The notes: a model not told the origin generated them from the letters alone. A stretch of DNA of 32,320 bases from Lachnospiraceae bacterium UBA7225 (GCA_002473385.1 DKTR01000033.1:1-32320); one strand, 5' to 3'. Shown: positions 7,792-15,963, numbered from the stretch's first letter. A program made the numbers and translations.

Positions 7792-8025
7792 ATGAAGACA
7801 GTACAAATTTCTTTAAACTCGATCGACAAGGTAAAATCCTTTGTAAACGACATTACAAAATTTGATTATGATTTCGACCTTGTATCCGGCAGGTACGTTA
7901 TCGATGCGAAGTCCATCATGGGCATCTTTAGTCTTGACTTATCAAAGCCGATCGAATTAAACATCCATGCAGAAGACGACATCGAAACCGTTCTGACTGC
8001 CCTGAAGCCCTACATCATCAGTTAA
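7792..8025 (+). CDS. HPr-like protein lacking the phosphorylatable histidine
   Basis: A 77-residue HPr-fold protein. HPr normally carries phosphate from enzyme I to PTS sugar transporters through His15 in a GxHARP motif. Here the matching stretch reads NSIDKVKSF, with no histidine. The regulatory serine region is kept: AKSIMGIFSL places Ser41 where HPr has Ser46, the HPr-kinase site. This pattern recalls Crh of Bacillus, a catabolite-repression cofactor with Gln15, although the sequence is not close to Crh. The ATG at 7792 follows GGGAGG. It is transcribed alone, divergently from mtaB, and ends in a strong terminator. A regulatory role is inferred. Confidence 0.82.
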   Translation: MKTVQISLNSIDKVKSFVNDITKFDYDFDLVSGRYVIDAKSIMGIFSLDLSKPIELNIHAEDDIETVLTALKPYIIS

Positions 8026-8050
8026 TTTCTGGTTCGCCGGACAAATGCCG

Positions 8051-8078
8051 ACCTCCCTCTCGCGGGAGGTTTTCTTGT
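8051..8078 (+). terminator. Intrinsic terminator after the HPr-like gene
   Basis: Perfect arms ACCTCCC (8051-8057) and GGGAGGT (8064-8070) around a six-base loop, followed by TTTCTTGTT. It lies 25 nt after the HPr-like stop codon and fits a rho-independent terminator on the plus strand. Confidence 0.85.
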
Positions 8079-8079
8079 T

Positions 8080-8386
8080 ATGAAAGCCCGGTCTCCATGC
8101 GGGAGTGCGGTGTGAGCCTGCTCACACAAGCACTCATGCATGAGAGACGCTAACCCACATGAGCAAAAAAGGTTGCGAGCCAGCGGCGAGAAACCGATTT
8201 GCGAATGCGGGAAGGATTGCGGAAGTCCATCGGACGAAGCAATCCGTGGGCTTTCATTATGAGGAATCTGACTGCTTATGTCTGTCGCGGACACGTTGCT
8301 TTTTTGATTTTGCTGCGCCGCCTATCTGACAGCTTTCTGCGCAAACTCGCCTGCTATGCAGGCTCAGACAAGCTCCGAAAGCTGTC
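8080..8386. repeat. Structured intergenic element with nested inverted repeats, no gene
   Basis: No convincing coding region lies between 8026 and 8582; the open frames there have no ribosome site, family resemblance or neighbour logic. The stretch is rich in dyads. Arms ATGAAAGCCC (8080-8089) and GGGCTTTCAT (8248-8257) enclose a hairpin at 8104-8134 (AGTGC, GTGTGAGC / GCTCACAC, GCACT) and one at 8214-8245 (GGATTGC, GTCC / GGAC, GCAATCC). A further hairpin at 8328-8386 has ten-base arms GACAGCTTTC / GAAAGCTGTC around a GCCTGC-TAT-GCAGGC stem. So many perfect stems suggest a structured RNA or a dispersed palindromic repeat. The strand and function are unknown. Confidence 0.6.
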
Positions 8387-8429
8387 GCTATGCTCGCAAA
8401 ATCTGCAAAATCTGCCTATTGTCCGCTTA

Positions 8430-8562
8430 CAGACACACGACAGCCAGATTCCCGCAAATTCTCTCCTCACACCCCGCGCCATCCTCTCACTTCACCCAGA
8501 GCTTCCTTGTTTTCCACTCCCAGACACATGACAGCCGGATTTCTGCGAAAACTCTCCTAACA
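8430..8562. repeat. Imperfect 42-bp direct repeat pair next to the thiI stop
   Basis: Positions 8430-8471 and 8521-8562 match at 34 of 42 bases by eye, both opening with CAGACACA and sharing GACAGCC, GATT and CTCTCCT blocks. A weaker third relative lies at about 8326-8352 (CTGACAGC, TTTCTGCGCAAACTC). The second copy ends 20 bases before the thiI stop codon. They look like degenerating tandem copies. Confidence 0.55.
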
Positions 8563-8582
8563 GCTCGTATGCCGCTCACTTC

Positions 8583-9764
8583 TTACTCCACCCAGATTTT
8601 CTCGGTCGTCTCAATCGCAGTCTTTACGAGATCATCAATTTTTTCCGCAAGCTTTCCCTCTGACCGCCGGATGATATTGAGATTCGGCTTGGTGACAGGA
8701 TGTTTTGCCACAAAAATGGTGCAGCAATCCTCAAACGGCTGGATAGAGGTCTCATAGGCGCCGATTTTCAAAGACACATCCACAATTTCCTGCTTGTCGA
8801 AGCCAATAAGCGGACGATAAACCGGCATAGAACATACCTCGTTTGTCGCCGCAAGACTCTGCATGGTCTGGCTCGCCACCTGACCGATGCTCTCACCGGT
8901 AATCAGTCCGAGAGAGCCTGTCTCCTGTGCAAAATGCTCGGCAATACGCATCATATAGCGGCGCATAATAATCGTCAGCTCCTCATGCGGACACTGTTCA
9001 TAAATATAAAGCTGGATGTCTGTAAAGTTCACTACATGGAGCATGATCGGACCGCTGTAATGTGAGACAATCCGGGCAAGATCGATGACCTTCTGTTTTG
9101 CGCGTTCGCTTGTGTAGGGCGGCGCATGAAAATAAACCGCGTCAATTTTTACTCCCCGCTTGGAGATCATATAACCGGCAACCGGGCTGTCAATGCCGCC
9201 GGAAAGCAGCAGCATTGCTTTTCCGTTCGTTCCCACCGGCATTCCGCCGGCACCCGGAATAATGCGGGAATAAATATAGATTTTTTCACGTATTTCCACA
9301 GACAGCATAATCTGAGGCGTATGAACATCCACATGCATACCCGGGAACGCCTCCAGAATCCGTTCGCCAAGATCGGCATTGATTTCCATGGAAGTGCGCG
9401 GATAATTCTTACGCGCCCGTCTGGCATCGACCTTAAAGGTCTGGTTTTTCTGCGGGTACATTTCCCCGATATAGGAAATAACCGTTTCCGCCAGCGCGTC
9501 AAAGCCCTCGTCCTCCGTCACAACAACCGGACAGATGCCGACCACGCCAAACACATGCTTCAGCGCGTCCACCGTCTCTTCAAAATCATATGCGCCCAGG
9601 CAGTCCACATAAATACGTCCCTGCTCCCTGCGCACGTCAAAGTCGCCCTCCGCCTTCTTTAAGGCATGGCGGATCTGCTTTACCAGCGCCTCCTCGAAAA
9701 GATAGCGGTTCTTGCCCTTAATACCGATCTCGCCATATTTGATTAAAAATGTTTTAAATGTCAT
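8583..9764 (-). CDS. thiI: tRNA 4-thiouridine synthetase ThiI
   Basis: A 393-residue ThiI. It adenylates uridine-8 of tRNA and inserts sulfur to make s4U, and it can deliver sulfur to thiamine thiazole synthesis. The N-terminal ferredoxin-like/THUMP region includes KYGEIGIKGKNR and KVDARRARKNYP. The PP-loop ATPase motif SGGIDS is at residues 188-193, followed by the family segments TGESIGQVASQTMQSL and YRPLIGFDKQEI. There is no rhodanese extension, as in most Firmicutes. The open frame extends to 9920, but the ATG at 9764 is chosen because AGGAGG lies 5 nt upstream and homology begins there. It follows the cysteine desulfurase gene by 25 nt, its sulfur donor. Confidence 0.95.
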   Translation of the reverse strand: MTFKTFLIKYGEIGIKGKNRYLFEEALVKQIRHALKKAEGDFDVRREQGRIYVDCLGAYDFEETVDALKHVFGVVGICPVVVTEDEGFDALAETVISYIGEMYPQKNQTFKVDARRARKNYPRTSMEINADLGERILEAFPGMHVDVHTPQIMLSVEIREKIYIYSRIIPGAGGMPVGTNGKAMLLLSGGIDSPVAGYMISKRGVKIDAVYFHAPPYTSERAKQKVIDLARIVSHYSGPIMLHVVNFTDIQLYIYEQCPHEELTIIMRRYMMRIAEHFAQETGSLGLITGESIGQVASQTMQSLAATNEVCSMPVYRPLIGFDKQEIVDVSLKIGAYETSIQPFEDCCTIFVAKHPVTKPNLNIIRRSEGKLAEKIDDLVKTAIETTEKIWVE

Positions 9765-9789
9765 GGTCTCCTCCTGCACCCATATGTTT

Positions 9790-10950
9790 CTAATGCCTTG
9801 TAAACCTTCGCAGCATCGGCAGAAGCTCCTCAAGCTGTTCCAGACAATAATCAATTTCTTTTTCTGTTGTAAATACGCTGAAGCTGAAGCGCACGGTCGA
9901 TTCCAGCAGACTGCTCTCAAGCTTCATCTCTTTTAATACCGTGCTCACAGGCAGCTTTTTATTTGACGAACACGCCGAACCGGACGACACATAGATGCCG
10001 CGTTCCTCAAGCGCATGCAGTAGTACCTCGCTGCGCACACCGAGAAAGCTCACGCTGACAATATGGGGTGCACCTCCGCCATCTGCCGCCTGTCCCTGTA
10101 CAACCGTATCCGGCAGCTCTGCGACCCGGCGAAGAAAACGCTCCTTTATGGCAGCAAGATGGCTGAGCTTTTCCTCAAAACTGCTGTACGCTTCCCGGGC
10201 GGCAAGCCCCAGACCGGCAGCCCCCGGCACATTATCCGTCCCGGACCGCATACCTTTCTGCTGTCCGCCGCCCAGAATCAGCGGCTTTATCTTCACCTTT
10301 TCACCAATATATAAAAAGCCGGTTCCCTTTGGTCCGTGTATCTTGTGACCGCTCACCGAAAGCAGATCGATACCGGTTCTTTTCGGATAAATACGATACT
10401 TTCCGTATGCCTGGATGGCATCCACATGAAACAATATCTGCGGATTATACTCCTTCACGATTTTTGCCGCCTCTTCTACCGGCTCTTTTGTTCCCACTTC
10501 ATTGTTAATATACATCATTGAGACGAGAATCGTCTCTTTCTTCAATGCTGCCTGCAGATCCTCCAGACGGACGCAGCCCTGCCTGTCCACCGGAAGATAT
10601 GTCACCTCAAAGCCCTGCTCCTTCAGATACGCCATTGGCTGAAGAACAGCAGCATGTTCCACAGCGGTGGTGATAATATGATTGCCGGCGCGTCTGTTCG
10701 CGAGCGCCGCACCGATGAGGGCCCAGTTATCCGATTCTGTCCCGCCGGATGTAAAATAAATCTCTTTTTCCGATACCTTTAATGTGCGCGCAATTTCTTC
10801 GCGCGCCTCCCGCAGATACCGCTCCGCCTGTACACCTTTTGCATGCTTCGAGGACGGATTACCAAAATCCTCTGTCATTGCTTTCACGACAATATCCTTC
10901 ACGCTGTCCATACACCTTGTTGTCGCCGAATTATCCAGATATGCTTCCAT
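9790..10950 (-). CDS. nifS: Cysteine desulfurase (NifS/IscS family, ThiI partner)
   Basis: A 386-residue PLP-dependent cysteine desulfurase that takes sulfur from cysteine as an enzyme persulfide. The opening is AYLDNSATTRCMDSV. The PLP lysine lies in SVSGHKIHGPKGTGFLY. The catalytic cysteine loop is SSGSACSSNKKLPVS, a short-loop form. Its place directly before thiI matches the Bacillus nifZ-thiI pair, so its main job is probably sulfur supply for tRNA s4U8, although general iron-sulfur assembly is possible. The ATG at 10950 follows AGGAG. It lies 46 nt after rsmE, and a GTAACTG dyad sits in that gap. Confidence 0.93.
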   Translation of the reverse strand: MEAYLDNSATTRCMDSVKDIVVKAMTEDFGNPSSKHAKGVQAERYLREAREEIARTLKVSEKEIYFTSGGTESDNWALIGAALANRRAGNHIITTAVEHAAVLQPMAYLKEQGFEVTYLPVDRQGCVRLEDLQAALKKETILVSMMYINNEVGTKEPVEEAAKIVKEYNPQILFHVDAIQAYGKYRIYPKRTGIDLLSVSGHKIHGPKGTGFLYIGEKVKIKPLILGGGQQKGMRSGTDNVPGAAGLGLAAREAYSSFEEKLSHLAAIKERFLRRVAELPDTVVQGQAADGGGAPHIVSVSFLGVRSEVLLHALEERGIYVSSGSACSSNKKLPVSTVLKEMKLESSLLESTVRFSFSVFTTEKEIDYCLEQLEELLPMLRRFTRH

Positions 10951-10963
10951 ATATTCTCCTAAC

Positions 10964-10990
10964 GTAACTGTAAAGTACTTTCACAGTTAC
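10964..10990. repeat. Inverted repeat GTAACTGT / ACAGTTAC
   Basis: Eight-base perfect arms GTAACTGT (10964-10971) and ACAGTTAC (10983-10990) enclose an AAAGTACTTT palindrome, making a nearly continuous stem. It lies between rsmE and the cysteine desulfurase gene and shares its arms with the dyad at 7732-7752. No T-run follows. Confidence 0.6.
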
Positions 10991-10996
10991 CATATT

Positions 10997-11737
10997 TCAT
11001 TGTTCCAGCACGTAACCGAGCATGGCAAGTACTGCAAGCGGCGCTGTCTCCGTGCGTAAAATGCGTTTTCCAAGCGTGATGCGCGCAAAGCCCGCCTGTT
11101 CTGCCTGCAAAACCTCAGACTCCTCAAAACCGCCCTCCGGACCGATGAATACCGCCACAGACTGTCCCGGCACAAGCTCCGAAAACATTCTGCGCGTCCT
11201 GTCCATTCCTTCTGCAAGCTCATAAGGAATCAGCTTTACCTGCATATCCTGCGCATATTGCAGCGCCTGCACAAAGCTTACCGGCTCCTTCACCTGCGGC
11301 ACGATCATGCGTCCCGACTGCTTCGCCGCCCCCTCCGCGATGCTCCTCCATCGCGCACACCTTGCCTTCTCTTTTTTCGCGTCCAGCTTTACTACCGTGC
11401 GCTTTGTCACCACCGGAACAATTTCACAGACGCCCAGTTCCACCGCTTTCTGCACAATCCAGTCCATTTTATCACTTTTAGGCAGTCCCTGAAAGAGACA
11501 GATTCTGGACGGAAGCTCCGTTCCCGAATCGCCGGCACTTTCAATGGCTGCCCATATTTTATCTTTTTCCGCGGACGTAATGCGACAGGTATATAAGCGG
11601 CTGCTCTGCCCGTCGCTCACGGTAAGCTGATCGCCCACGTCCATGCGGAGCACATTTCTGATATGATTTACGTCACTGCCTGTCAGGCAGACCGTATTCC
11701 CCGCAATCTGCGAGGGCTCTGCAAAAAAATGATGCAT
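10997..11737 (-). CDS. rsmE: 16S rRNA m3U1498 methyltransferase RsmE
   Basis: A 246-residue SPOUT-family methyltransferase that makes N3-methyluridine-1498 in 16S rRNA. The N-terminal PUA-like domain starts MHHFFAEPSQIAGN. The C-terminal trefoil-knot SAM site is seen in FIGPEGGFEESEVL and ITLGKRILRTETAPLAVLAM. The open frame continues to 11773, but the ATG at 11737 is the family start and has a GGAG site. It overlaps the prmA stop by one base (TAATG), so the two are coupled. The dnaJ-prmA-rsmE order is the classic Firmicutes arrangement. Confidence 0.95.
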   Translation of the reverse strand: MHHFFAEPSQIAGNTVCLTGSDVNHIRNVLRMDVGDQLTVSDGQSSRLYTCRITSAEKDKIWAAIESAGDSGTELPSRICLFQGLPKSDKMDWIVQKAVELGVCEIVPVVTKRTVVKLDAKKEKARCARWRSIAEGAAKQSGRMIVPQVKEPVSFVQALQYAQDMQVKLIPYELAEGMDRTRRMFSELVPGQSVAVFIGPEGGFEESEVLQAEQAGFARITLGKRILRTETAPLAVLAMLGYVLEQ

Positions 11738-12696
11738 TATTCTCCGTTCTTTCTCGCTGTTACCGACACCCACTCTCCCTGGCGCGTCACTTCCACCAGA
11801 GACAGACCGGCTTCCTTCACAGCCTGCACAACCACGTCTTCCTTCACATCCAGAATACCGGAAGTGATATACACTGCCCCCGGCTTCATCTGTGCCGTGA
11901 TCACCGGTGTCAGCGCCACCAGCACATCCGCCAGGATATTGGCAACCACAATATCATACTTTTCATAGCCTGCCGTATCCTGCACCGTCTTATCGTCAAT
12001 AATATTGCCCAGCACCATATCCATCGCTCCCGCAGAAATCTGGTTCGCCTCCAGGTTCTCGGCAACTGCCGATGCCGCACACGGATCCAGGTCAGTTCCC
12101 AGCGCATGCTTCGCACCAAGCTTCAGGGCAGCAATAGATAAAATACCGCTGCCGGTGCCTACATCCAGAAGCTCTGTATCCGGTGTCACATATTTTTTAA
12201 GCTGCCGCAGACAAAGCTGTGTCGTCTCATGCATTCCGGTGCCAAACGCCGTACCCGGATCAATGTGGATAATCATCTTATCCCTGTCCTCTTCCTTTAC
12301 TTCTTCCCAGGAAGGGATAATAAGAATATCGTCCACGTAAAACTGATGGAAATACTGCTTCCAGTTATTGATCCAGTCCTTATCTTCTGTCTCACTCTCG
12401 GTAATCGTACCCTCTCCGATATCCATAAACATGCGCAGATCATCCAGCTCTTCCTTTACTCTCGCCAGAAGCGCCTCCCGGTCTGCGCCCTCTTCTACAT
12501 AAAAACTCAGATAAGCAACACCGTCATCCGGCGCACCCTCCGGCAGAATATCCACAAACATCTGCTCTTTGTCTGCTTCCGTCAGGGGTACCTTATCTTC
12601 TATCTCCACGCCCTCAACACCCGCGTCCGCCAGGAAGGAAATCACAATCTCCTCCACCTCGGAACGCGTTTTCAGAGTATATTTATAATACTTCAT
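11737..12696 (-). CDS. prmA: Ribosomal protein L11 methyltransferase PrmA
   Basis: A 319-residue class I methyltransferase that trimethylates ribosomal protein L11. The N-terminal substrate-binding domain covers about the first 130 residues. The SAM site is LLDVGTGSGILSIAALKLGA, preceded by DPGTAFGTGMHETTQLCL and followed by VVANILADVLVALTPV, all family hallmarks. It starts 3 nt after the dnaJ stop, using a GAGGA site within the dnaJ end. As a downstream gene of the CIRCE operon it probably rises with heat shock. Confidence 0.95.
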   Translation of the reverse strand: MKYYKYTLKTRSEVEEIVISFLADAGVEGVEIEDKVPLTEADKEQMFVDILPEGAPDDGVAYLSFYVEEGADREALLARVKEELDDLRMFMDIGEGTITESETEDKDWINNWKQYFHQFYVDDILIIPSWEEVKEEDRDKMIIHIDPGTAFGTGMHETTQLCLRQLKKYVTPDTELLDVGTGSGILSIAALKLGAKHALGTDLDPCAASAVAENLEANQISAGAMDMVLGNIIDDKTVQDTAGYEKYDIVVANILADVLVALTPVITAQMKPGAVYITSGILDVKEDVVVQAVKEAGLSLVEVTRQGEWVSVTARKNGE

Positions 12697-12699
12697 CGC

Positions 12700-13878
12700 T
12701 TAATCCTCAAATGTTTCCTTTAATTTGTCCATAAAGCCCTTCTTTTTCGGCTTTTCTGCCTCCGGCTTGCTCTCCGGCTGTCCGAGTGAGCGGTCTGTCG
12801 CCGCGTCAAACGCCCTCAGCGCCTCCTTTGCTTCGCCGCTCAGCTTCGTCGGCACCTGCACCACCAGGGTGACATACTGGTCGCCGCGCACAGCCTTATT
12901 CCGCAGGGACGGCACACCCTTGCCCTTCAGGCGGATCTTGGTATCTGTCTGTGTTCCCGGCTTGACATTGTAAAGGACATCTCCGTCAATCGTGCTGATT
13001 TTGACATCTCCTCCGAGTGCTGCCTGCGCAAAGGTAATCGGGGCTGTAGAGAAAATATTCATGTCCTGTCTCTGGAAAATCGGATGGCGCTGCACAACAA
13101 CCTCCACCAGAAGGTCGCCCCGCGGACCGCCGTTTCTTCCCGGCTCTCCTCTGCCTGCAATGCGCACACTCTGTCCATCATCAATACCGGCCGGGATCGT
13201 AACCTTGATGGTCTTCCTGCTGGAAGTATAACCGGTGCCGGAGCATGCCGTACATTTTTCCCGGATAATTTTTCCGGTGCCGCCGCAATCCGGACAGGTC
13301 GTCACATTCTGCACCATGCCGAACAGAGACTGCTGTGTCATGACTACCTGCCCTCTTCCGCCGCATTTCGGGCAGGTCTCCGGGCTGGTTCCCGGCTTCG
13401 CGCCGGTGCCGTGACAGGTCGTACATTCATCCTTCAGACTCAGCTCCAGCTGCTTCTCGCAGCCAAAAACAGCTTCCTGGAAGGTGATGCGCACAGAAGC
13501 ACGAAGATTCGCACCGCGCATCGGTCCGTTGCTTGCACGCCGCCTGCTGCCGCCGCCAAACAAATCCCCGAAAATATCCCCAAAGATATCTCCCATATCC
13601 GCGCTGTTGAAGTCAAATCCGCCGAATCCGCCTGCTCCGCCGCCCTGTTCAAATGCTGCATGACCAAACTGATCGTACTGACGGCGCTTATCTGGATCGG
13701 ACAGCACGGCATATGCTTCCGATGCCTCTTTAAATTTCTTTTCCGCCTCCGCATCTCCCGGATTCATATCGGGGTGATACTTCTTCGCAAGCTGTCTGTA
13801 TGCTTTTTTTAACGCTGCCTCGTCCGCATTTTTATCCACACCGAGGACTTCATAATAATCTCTCTTTGTCTCTGCCAT
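12700..13878 (-). CDS. dnaJ: Chaperone protein DnaJ
   Basis: A 392-residue type I Hsp40 co-chaperone that delivers substrates to DnaK and stimulates its ATPase. The J domain carries HPD in KKYHPDMNPG. A glycine/phenylalanine-rich linker follows (GGGAGGFGGFDF). Four zinc repeats come next: CTTCHGTG, CPKCGGRG, CPDCGGTG and CTACSGTG. The C-terminal client-binding domains complete it, with a lysine-rich tail. The ATG at 13878 follows GAGG. A 149-nt gap with a hairpin separates it from dnaK. Confidence 0.97.
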   Translation of the reverse strand: MAETKRDYYEVLGVDKNADEAALKKAYRQLAKKYHPDMNPGDAEAEKKFKEASEAYAVLSDPDKRRQYDQFGHAAFEQGGGAGGFGGFDFNSADMGDIFGDIFGDLFGGGSRRRASNGPMRGANLRASVRITFQEAVFGCEKQLELSLKDECTTCHGTGAKPGTSPETCPKCGGRGQVVMTQQSLFGMVQNVTTCPDCGGTGKIIREKCTACSGTGYTSSRKTIKVTIPAGIDDGQSVRIAGRGEPGRNGGPRGDLLVEVVVQRHPIFQRQDMNIFSTAPITFAQAALGGDVKISTIDGDVLYNVKPGTQTDTKIRLKGKGVPSLRNKAVRGDQYVTLVVQVPTKLSGEAKEALRAFDAATDRSLGQPESKPEAEKPKKKGFMDKLKETFED

Positions 13879-13953
13879 TTTTCCTCACCTGCTTCTATCA
13901 TTACCAAATTCCAGAATTCCTGTACCGCAAGATACCCGGATCCGCTTTGCCGC

Positions 13954-13975
13954 CCGGCAGAGGACTCTCTGCCGG
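13954..13975. repeat. Hairpin between dnaK and dnaJ
   Basis: Perfect nine-base arms CCGGCAGAG (13954-13962) and CTCTGCCGG (13967-13975) with a four-base loop. There is no T-run after it on the minus strand, so it is not a standard terminator. In the operon transcript it could act as a processing site or partial attenuator that sets dnaJ below dnaK. The remaining 149-nt gap shows nothing else. Confidence 0.6.
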
Positions 13976-14027
13976 TAATCGGTGCCGCGGGAACCGGGCG
14001 TTTCTTACTATTTGAGCATCATTCATT

Positions 14028-15899
14028 TTACACTTCTTTGTAGTCCGCGTCAATGACATCATCATCCGGCTGCGAATATTCTGCCTGCTGTGCACCGCCC
14101 ATATCCGGACCTGCACCTGCCGCACCGGCTGCGCCCTGTGCCTGCTCATAAACCTTTGCAAACACCTTCTGTGCACTCTCCATCAGCTTTTCCTTTGCCG
14201 CCTTGATCTCTGCTACCTGCGCATCCGTCATATCCTCCGGATTTGAATTTTCAATCAGACCTTTCAGTGCCGCAAGGTCTGCCTGCACAGCTGTCTTGTC
14301 TGCGCCGTCCAGCTTGTCGCCAACCTCTTCCAGTGCCTTCTCGGTCTGGAATACCATCGCGTCTGCATCATTTCTGGTATCAATTGCTTCCTTGCGCTTC
14401 TTATCCTGTGCTTCGAATTCAGCAGCTTCTTTTACAGCCTTCTCGATATCCGCATCCGACATGTTGGAACCGGAGGTAATCGTGATGTGCTGCTCCTTGC
14501 CAGTGCCAAGATCCTTTGCCGATACATTTACAATACCATTTGCATCAATATCAAAGGTAACTTCAATCTGCGGAACACCACGTCTTGCAGGCGGGATTCC
14601 GTCCAGACGGAACTGTCCGAGAGACTTGTTATCCTTCGCGAACTGTCTTTCACCCTGTACAACGTGGATGTCTACTGCAGTCTGGTTATCCGCTGCTGTG
14701 GAGAACACCTGGCTCTTCTTCGTCGGGATCGTTGTATTACGCTCAATCAGTCTGGTTGCCACGCCGCCCATGGTCTCAATGGAAAGAGACAGCGGAGTAA
14801 CATCAAGCAGAAGGATATCGCCTGCGCCTGCATCGCCTGCCAGCTTACCGCCCTGGATAGCTGCGCCAATTGCAACGCATTCATCCGGATTCAGTGTCTT
14901 GCTCGCCTCATGTCCGGTCAGCGCCTTCACCTTATCCTGCACTGCCGGAATACGTGTGGAACCGCCTACCAGCAGCACCTTGCCAAGCTCGGAAGCCGTA
15001 ATGCCGGCATCTCTCAGCGCGTTCTGTACCGGAATGGTTGTTCTCTCTACCAGTTCGTGTGTCAGTTCATCAAATTTTGCGCGGGACAGCGTCATATCAA
15101 AATGCTTCGGTCCCTCTGCGGTCGCCGTGATAAACGGAAGGTTAATATTTGTCGTAGTTGCGGAGGACAGCTCTTTCTTTGCCTTCTCTGCCGCTTCCTT
15201 CAGTCTCTGGAGCGCCATCTTGTCAACAGAAAGATCCACACCCTCTGCTTTCTTGAATTCAGCGATCATGTAGTCAGTGATCTTCTGGTCGAAGTCGTCG
15301 CCGCCCAGACGGTTGTCGCCGTTTGTCGCAAGTACTTCGATAACACCCTCACCGATTTCGATAATAGATACATCGAAGGTACCGCCGCCCAGGTCATATA
15401 CCATGATCTTCTGCTCTTTTTCATTATCCAGACCATATGCCAGTGCTGCCGCTGTCGGCTCGTTGATGATTCGCTTTACTTCCAGACCGGCAATCTTGCC
15501 CGCATCCTTTGTTGCCTGACGCTGTGCGTCATTGAAGTATGCCGGAACCGTGATAACTGCCTCGGTTACCTTCTCGCCAAGGTAGTTCTCTGCATCACCT
15601 TTCAGCTTCTGCAGGATCATTGCGGAAATCTCCTGCGGCGTATAATTTTTGCCGTCAATGCCTACTTTATAATCGGTTCCCATATGTCTCTTAATAGAAG
15701 AGATCGTCTTGTCCGCGTTGGTAACTGCCTGACGCTTTGCCGGCTCTCCTACCAGACGCTCACCTGTCTTGGAAAATGCCACAACAGACGGTGTTGTTCT
15801 TGCGCCCTCTGTATTTGTAATAACGGTCGGTTTCCCGCCCTCCATAACTGCTACACAGCTATTTGTTGTACCTAAGTCAATACCGATAATTTTACTCAT
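14028..15899 (-). CDS. dnaK: Chaperone protein DnaK (Hsp70)
   Basis: A 623-residue Hsp70. The ATPase domain opens SKIIGIDLGTTNSCVAVMEG and contains the phosphate motif VYDLGGGTFDVSIIEIGEG and the adenosine motif LLVGGSTRIPAVQ. The substrate-binding domain starts near DILLLDVTPLSLSIETMGG, and the chain ends in the Hsp70 tail DDDVIDADYKEV. It lacks the extra segment in the first ATPase lobe found in Gram-negative DnaK, as is usual for Firmicutes. The open frame begins at 15926, but the ATG at 15899 follows AGGAGG at 8 nt and matches the family start. It is third in the CIRCE operon. Confidence 0.98.
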   Translation of the reverse strand: MSKIIGIDLGTTNSCVAVMEGGKPTVITNTEGARTTPSVVAFSKTGERLVGEPAKRQAVTNADKTISSIKRHMGTDYKVGIDGKNYTPQEISAMILQKLKGDAENYLGEKVTEAVITVPAYFNDAQRQATKDAGKIAGLEVKRIINEPTAAALAYGLDNEKEQKIMVYDLGGGTFDVSIIEIGEGVIEVLATNGDNRLGGDDFDQKITDYMIAEFKKAEGVDLSVDKMALQRLKEAAEKAKKELSSATTTNINLPFITATAEGPKHFDMTLSRAKFDELTHELVERTTIPVQNALRDAGITASELGKVLLVGGSTRIPAVQDKVKALTGHEASKTLNPDECVAIGAAIQGGKLAGDAGAGDILLLDVTPLSLSIETMGGVATRLIERNTTIPTKKSQVFSTAADNQTAVDIHVVQGERQFAKDNKSLGQFRLDGIPPARRGVPQIEVTFDIDANGIVNVSAKDLGTGKEQHITITSGSNMSDADIEKAVKEAAEFEAQDKKRKEAIDTRNDADAMVFQTEKALEEVGDKLDGADKTAVQADLAALKGLIENSNPEDMTDAQVAEIKAAKEKLMESAQKVFAKVYEQAQGAAGAAGAGPDMGGAQQAEYSQPDDDVIDADYKEV

Positions 15900-15963
15900 A
15901 ATAAATTCCTCCTGCTCATATAACATTTAATCTTGTAACTGTTTCGTTTCTTTATGGTGTTGC

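Noticed and set aside
8080..8570. CRISPR array or insertion sequence in the repeat-rich gap
   Set aside because: Repeats are few, imperfect and unevenly spaced, and no transposase or cas gene lies nearby.
8022..8757. Open frames on both strands in the gap after the HPr-like gene
   Set aside because: They lack ribosome sites, have low-complexity or Arg/Cys/Ser-rich translations typical of non-coding frames, cross the strong hairpins, and one runs into thiI antisense.
14203..15875. Long plus-strand frames opposite dnaK (up to 462 codons)
   Set aside because: They are antisense frames of dnaK created by its codon bias; translations are Cys/Ser-rich and resemble no family.
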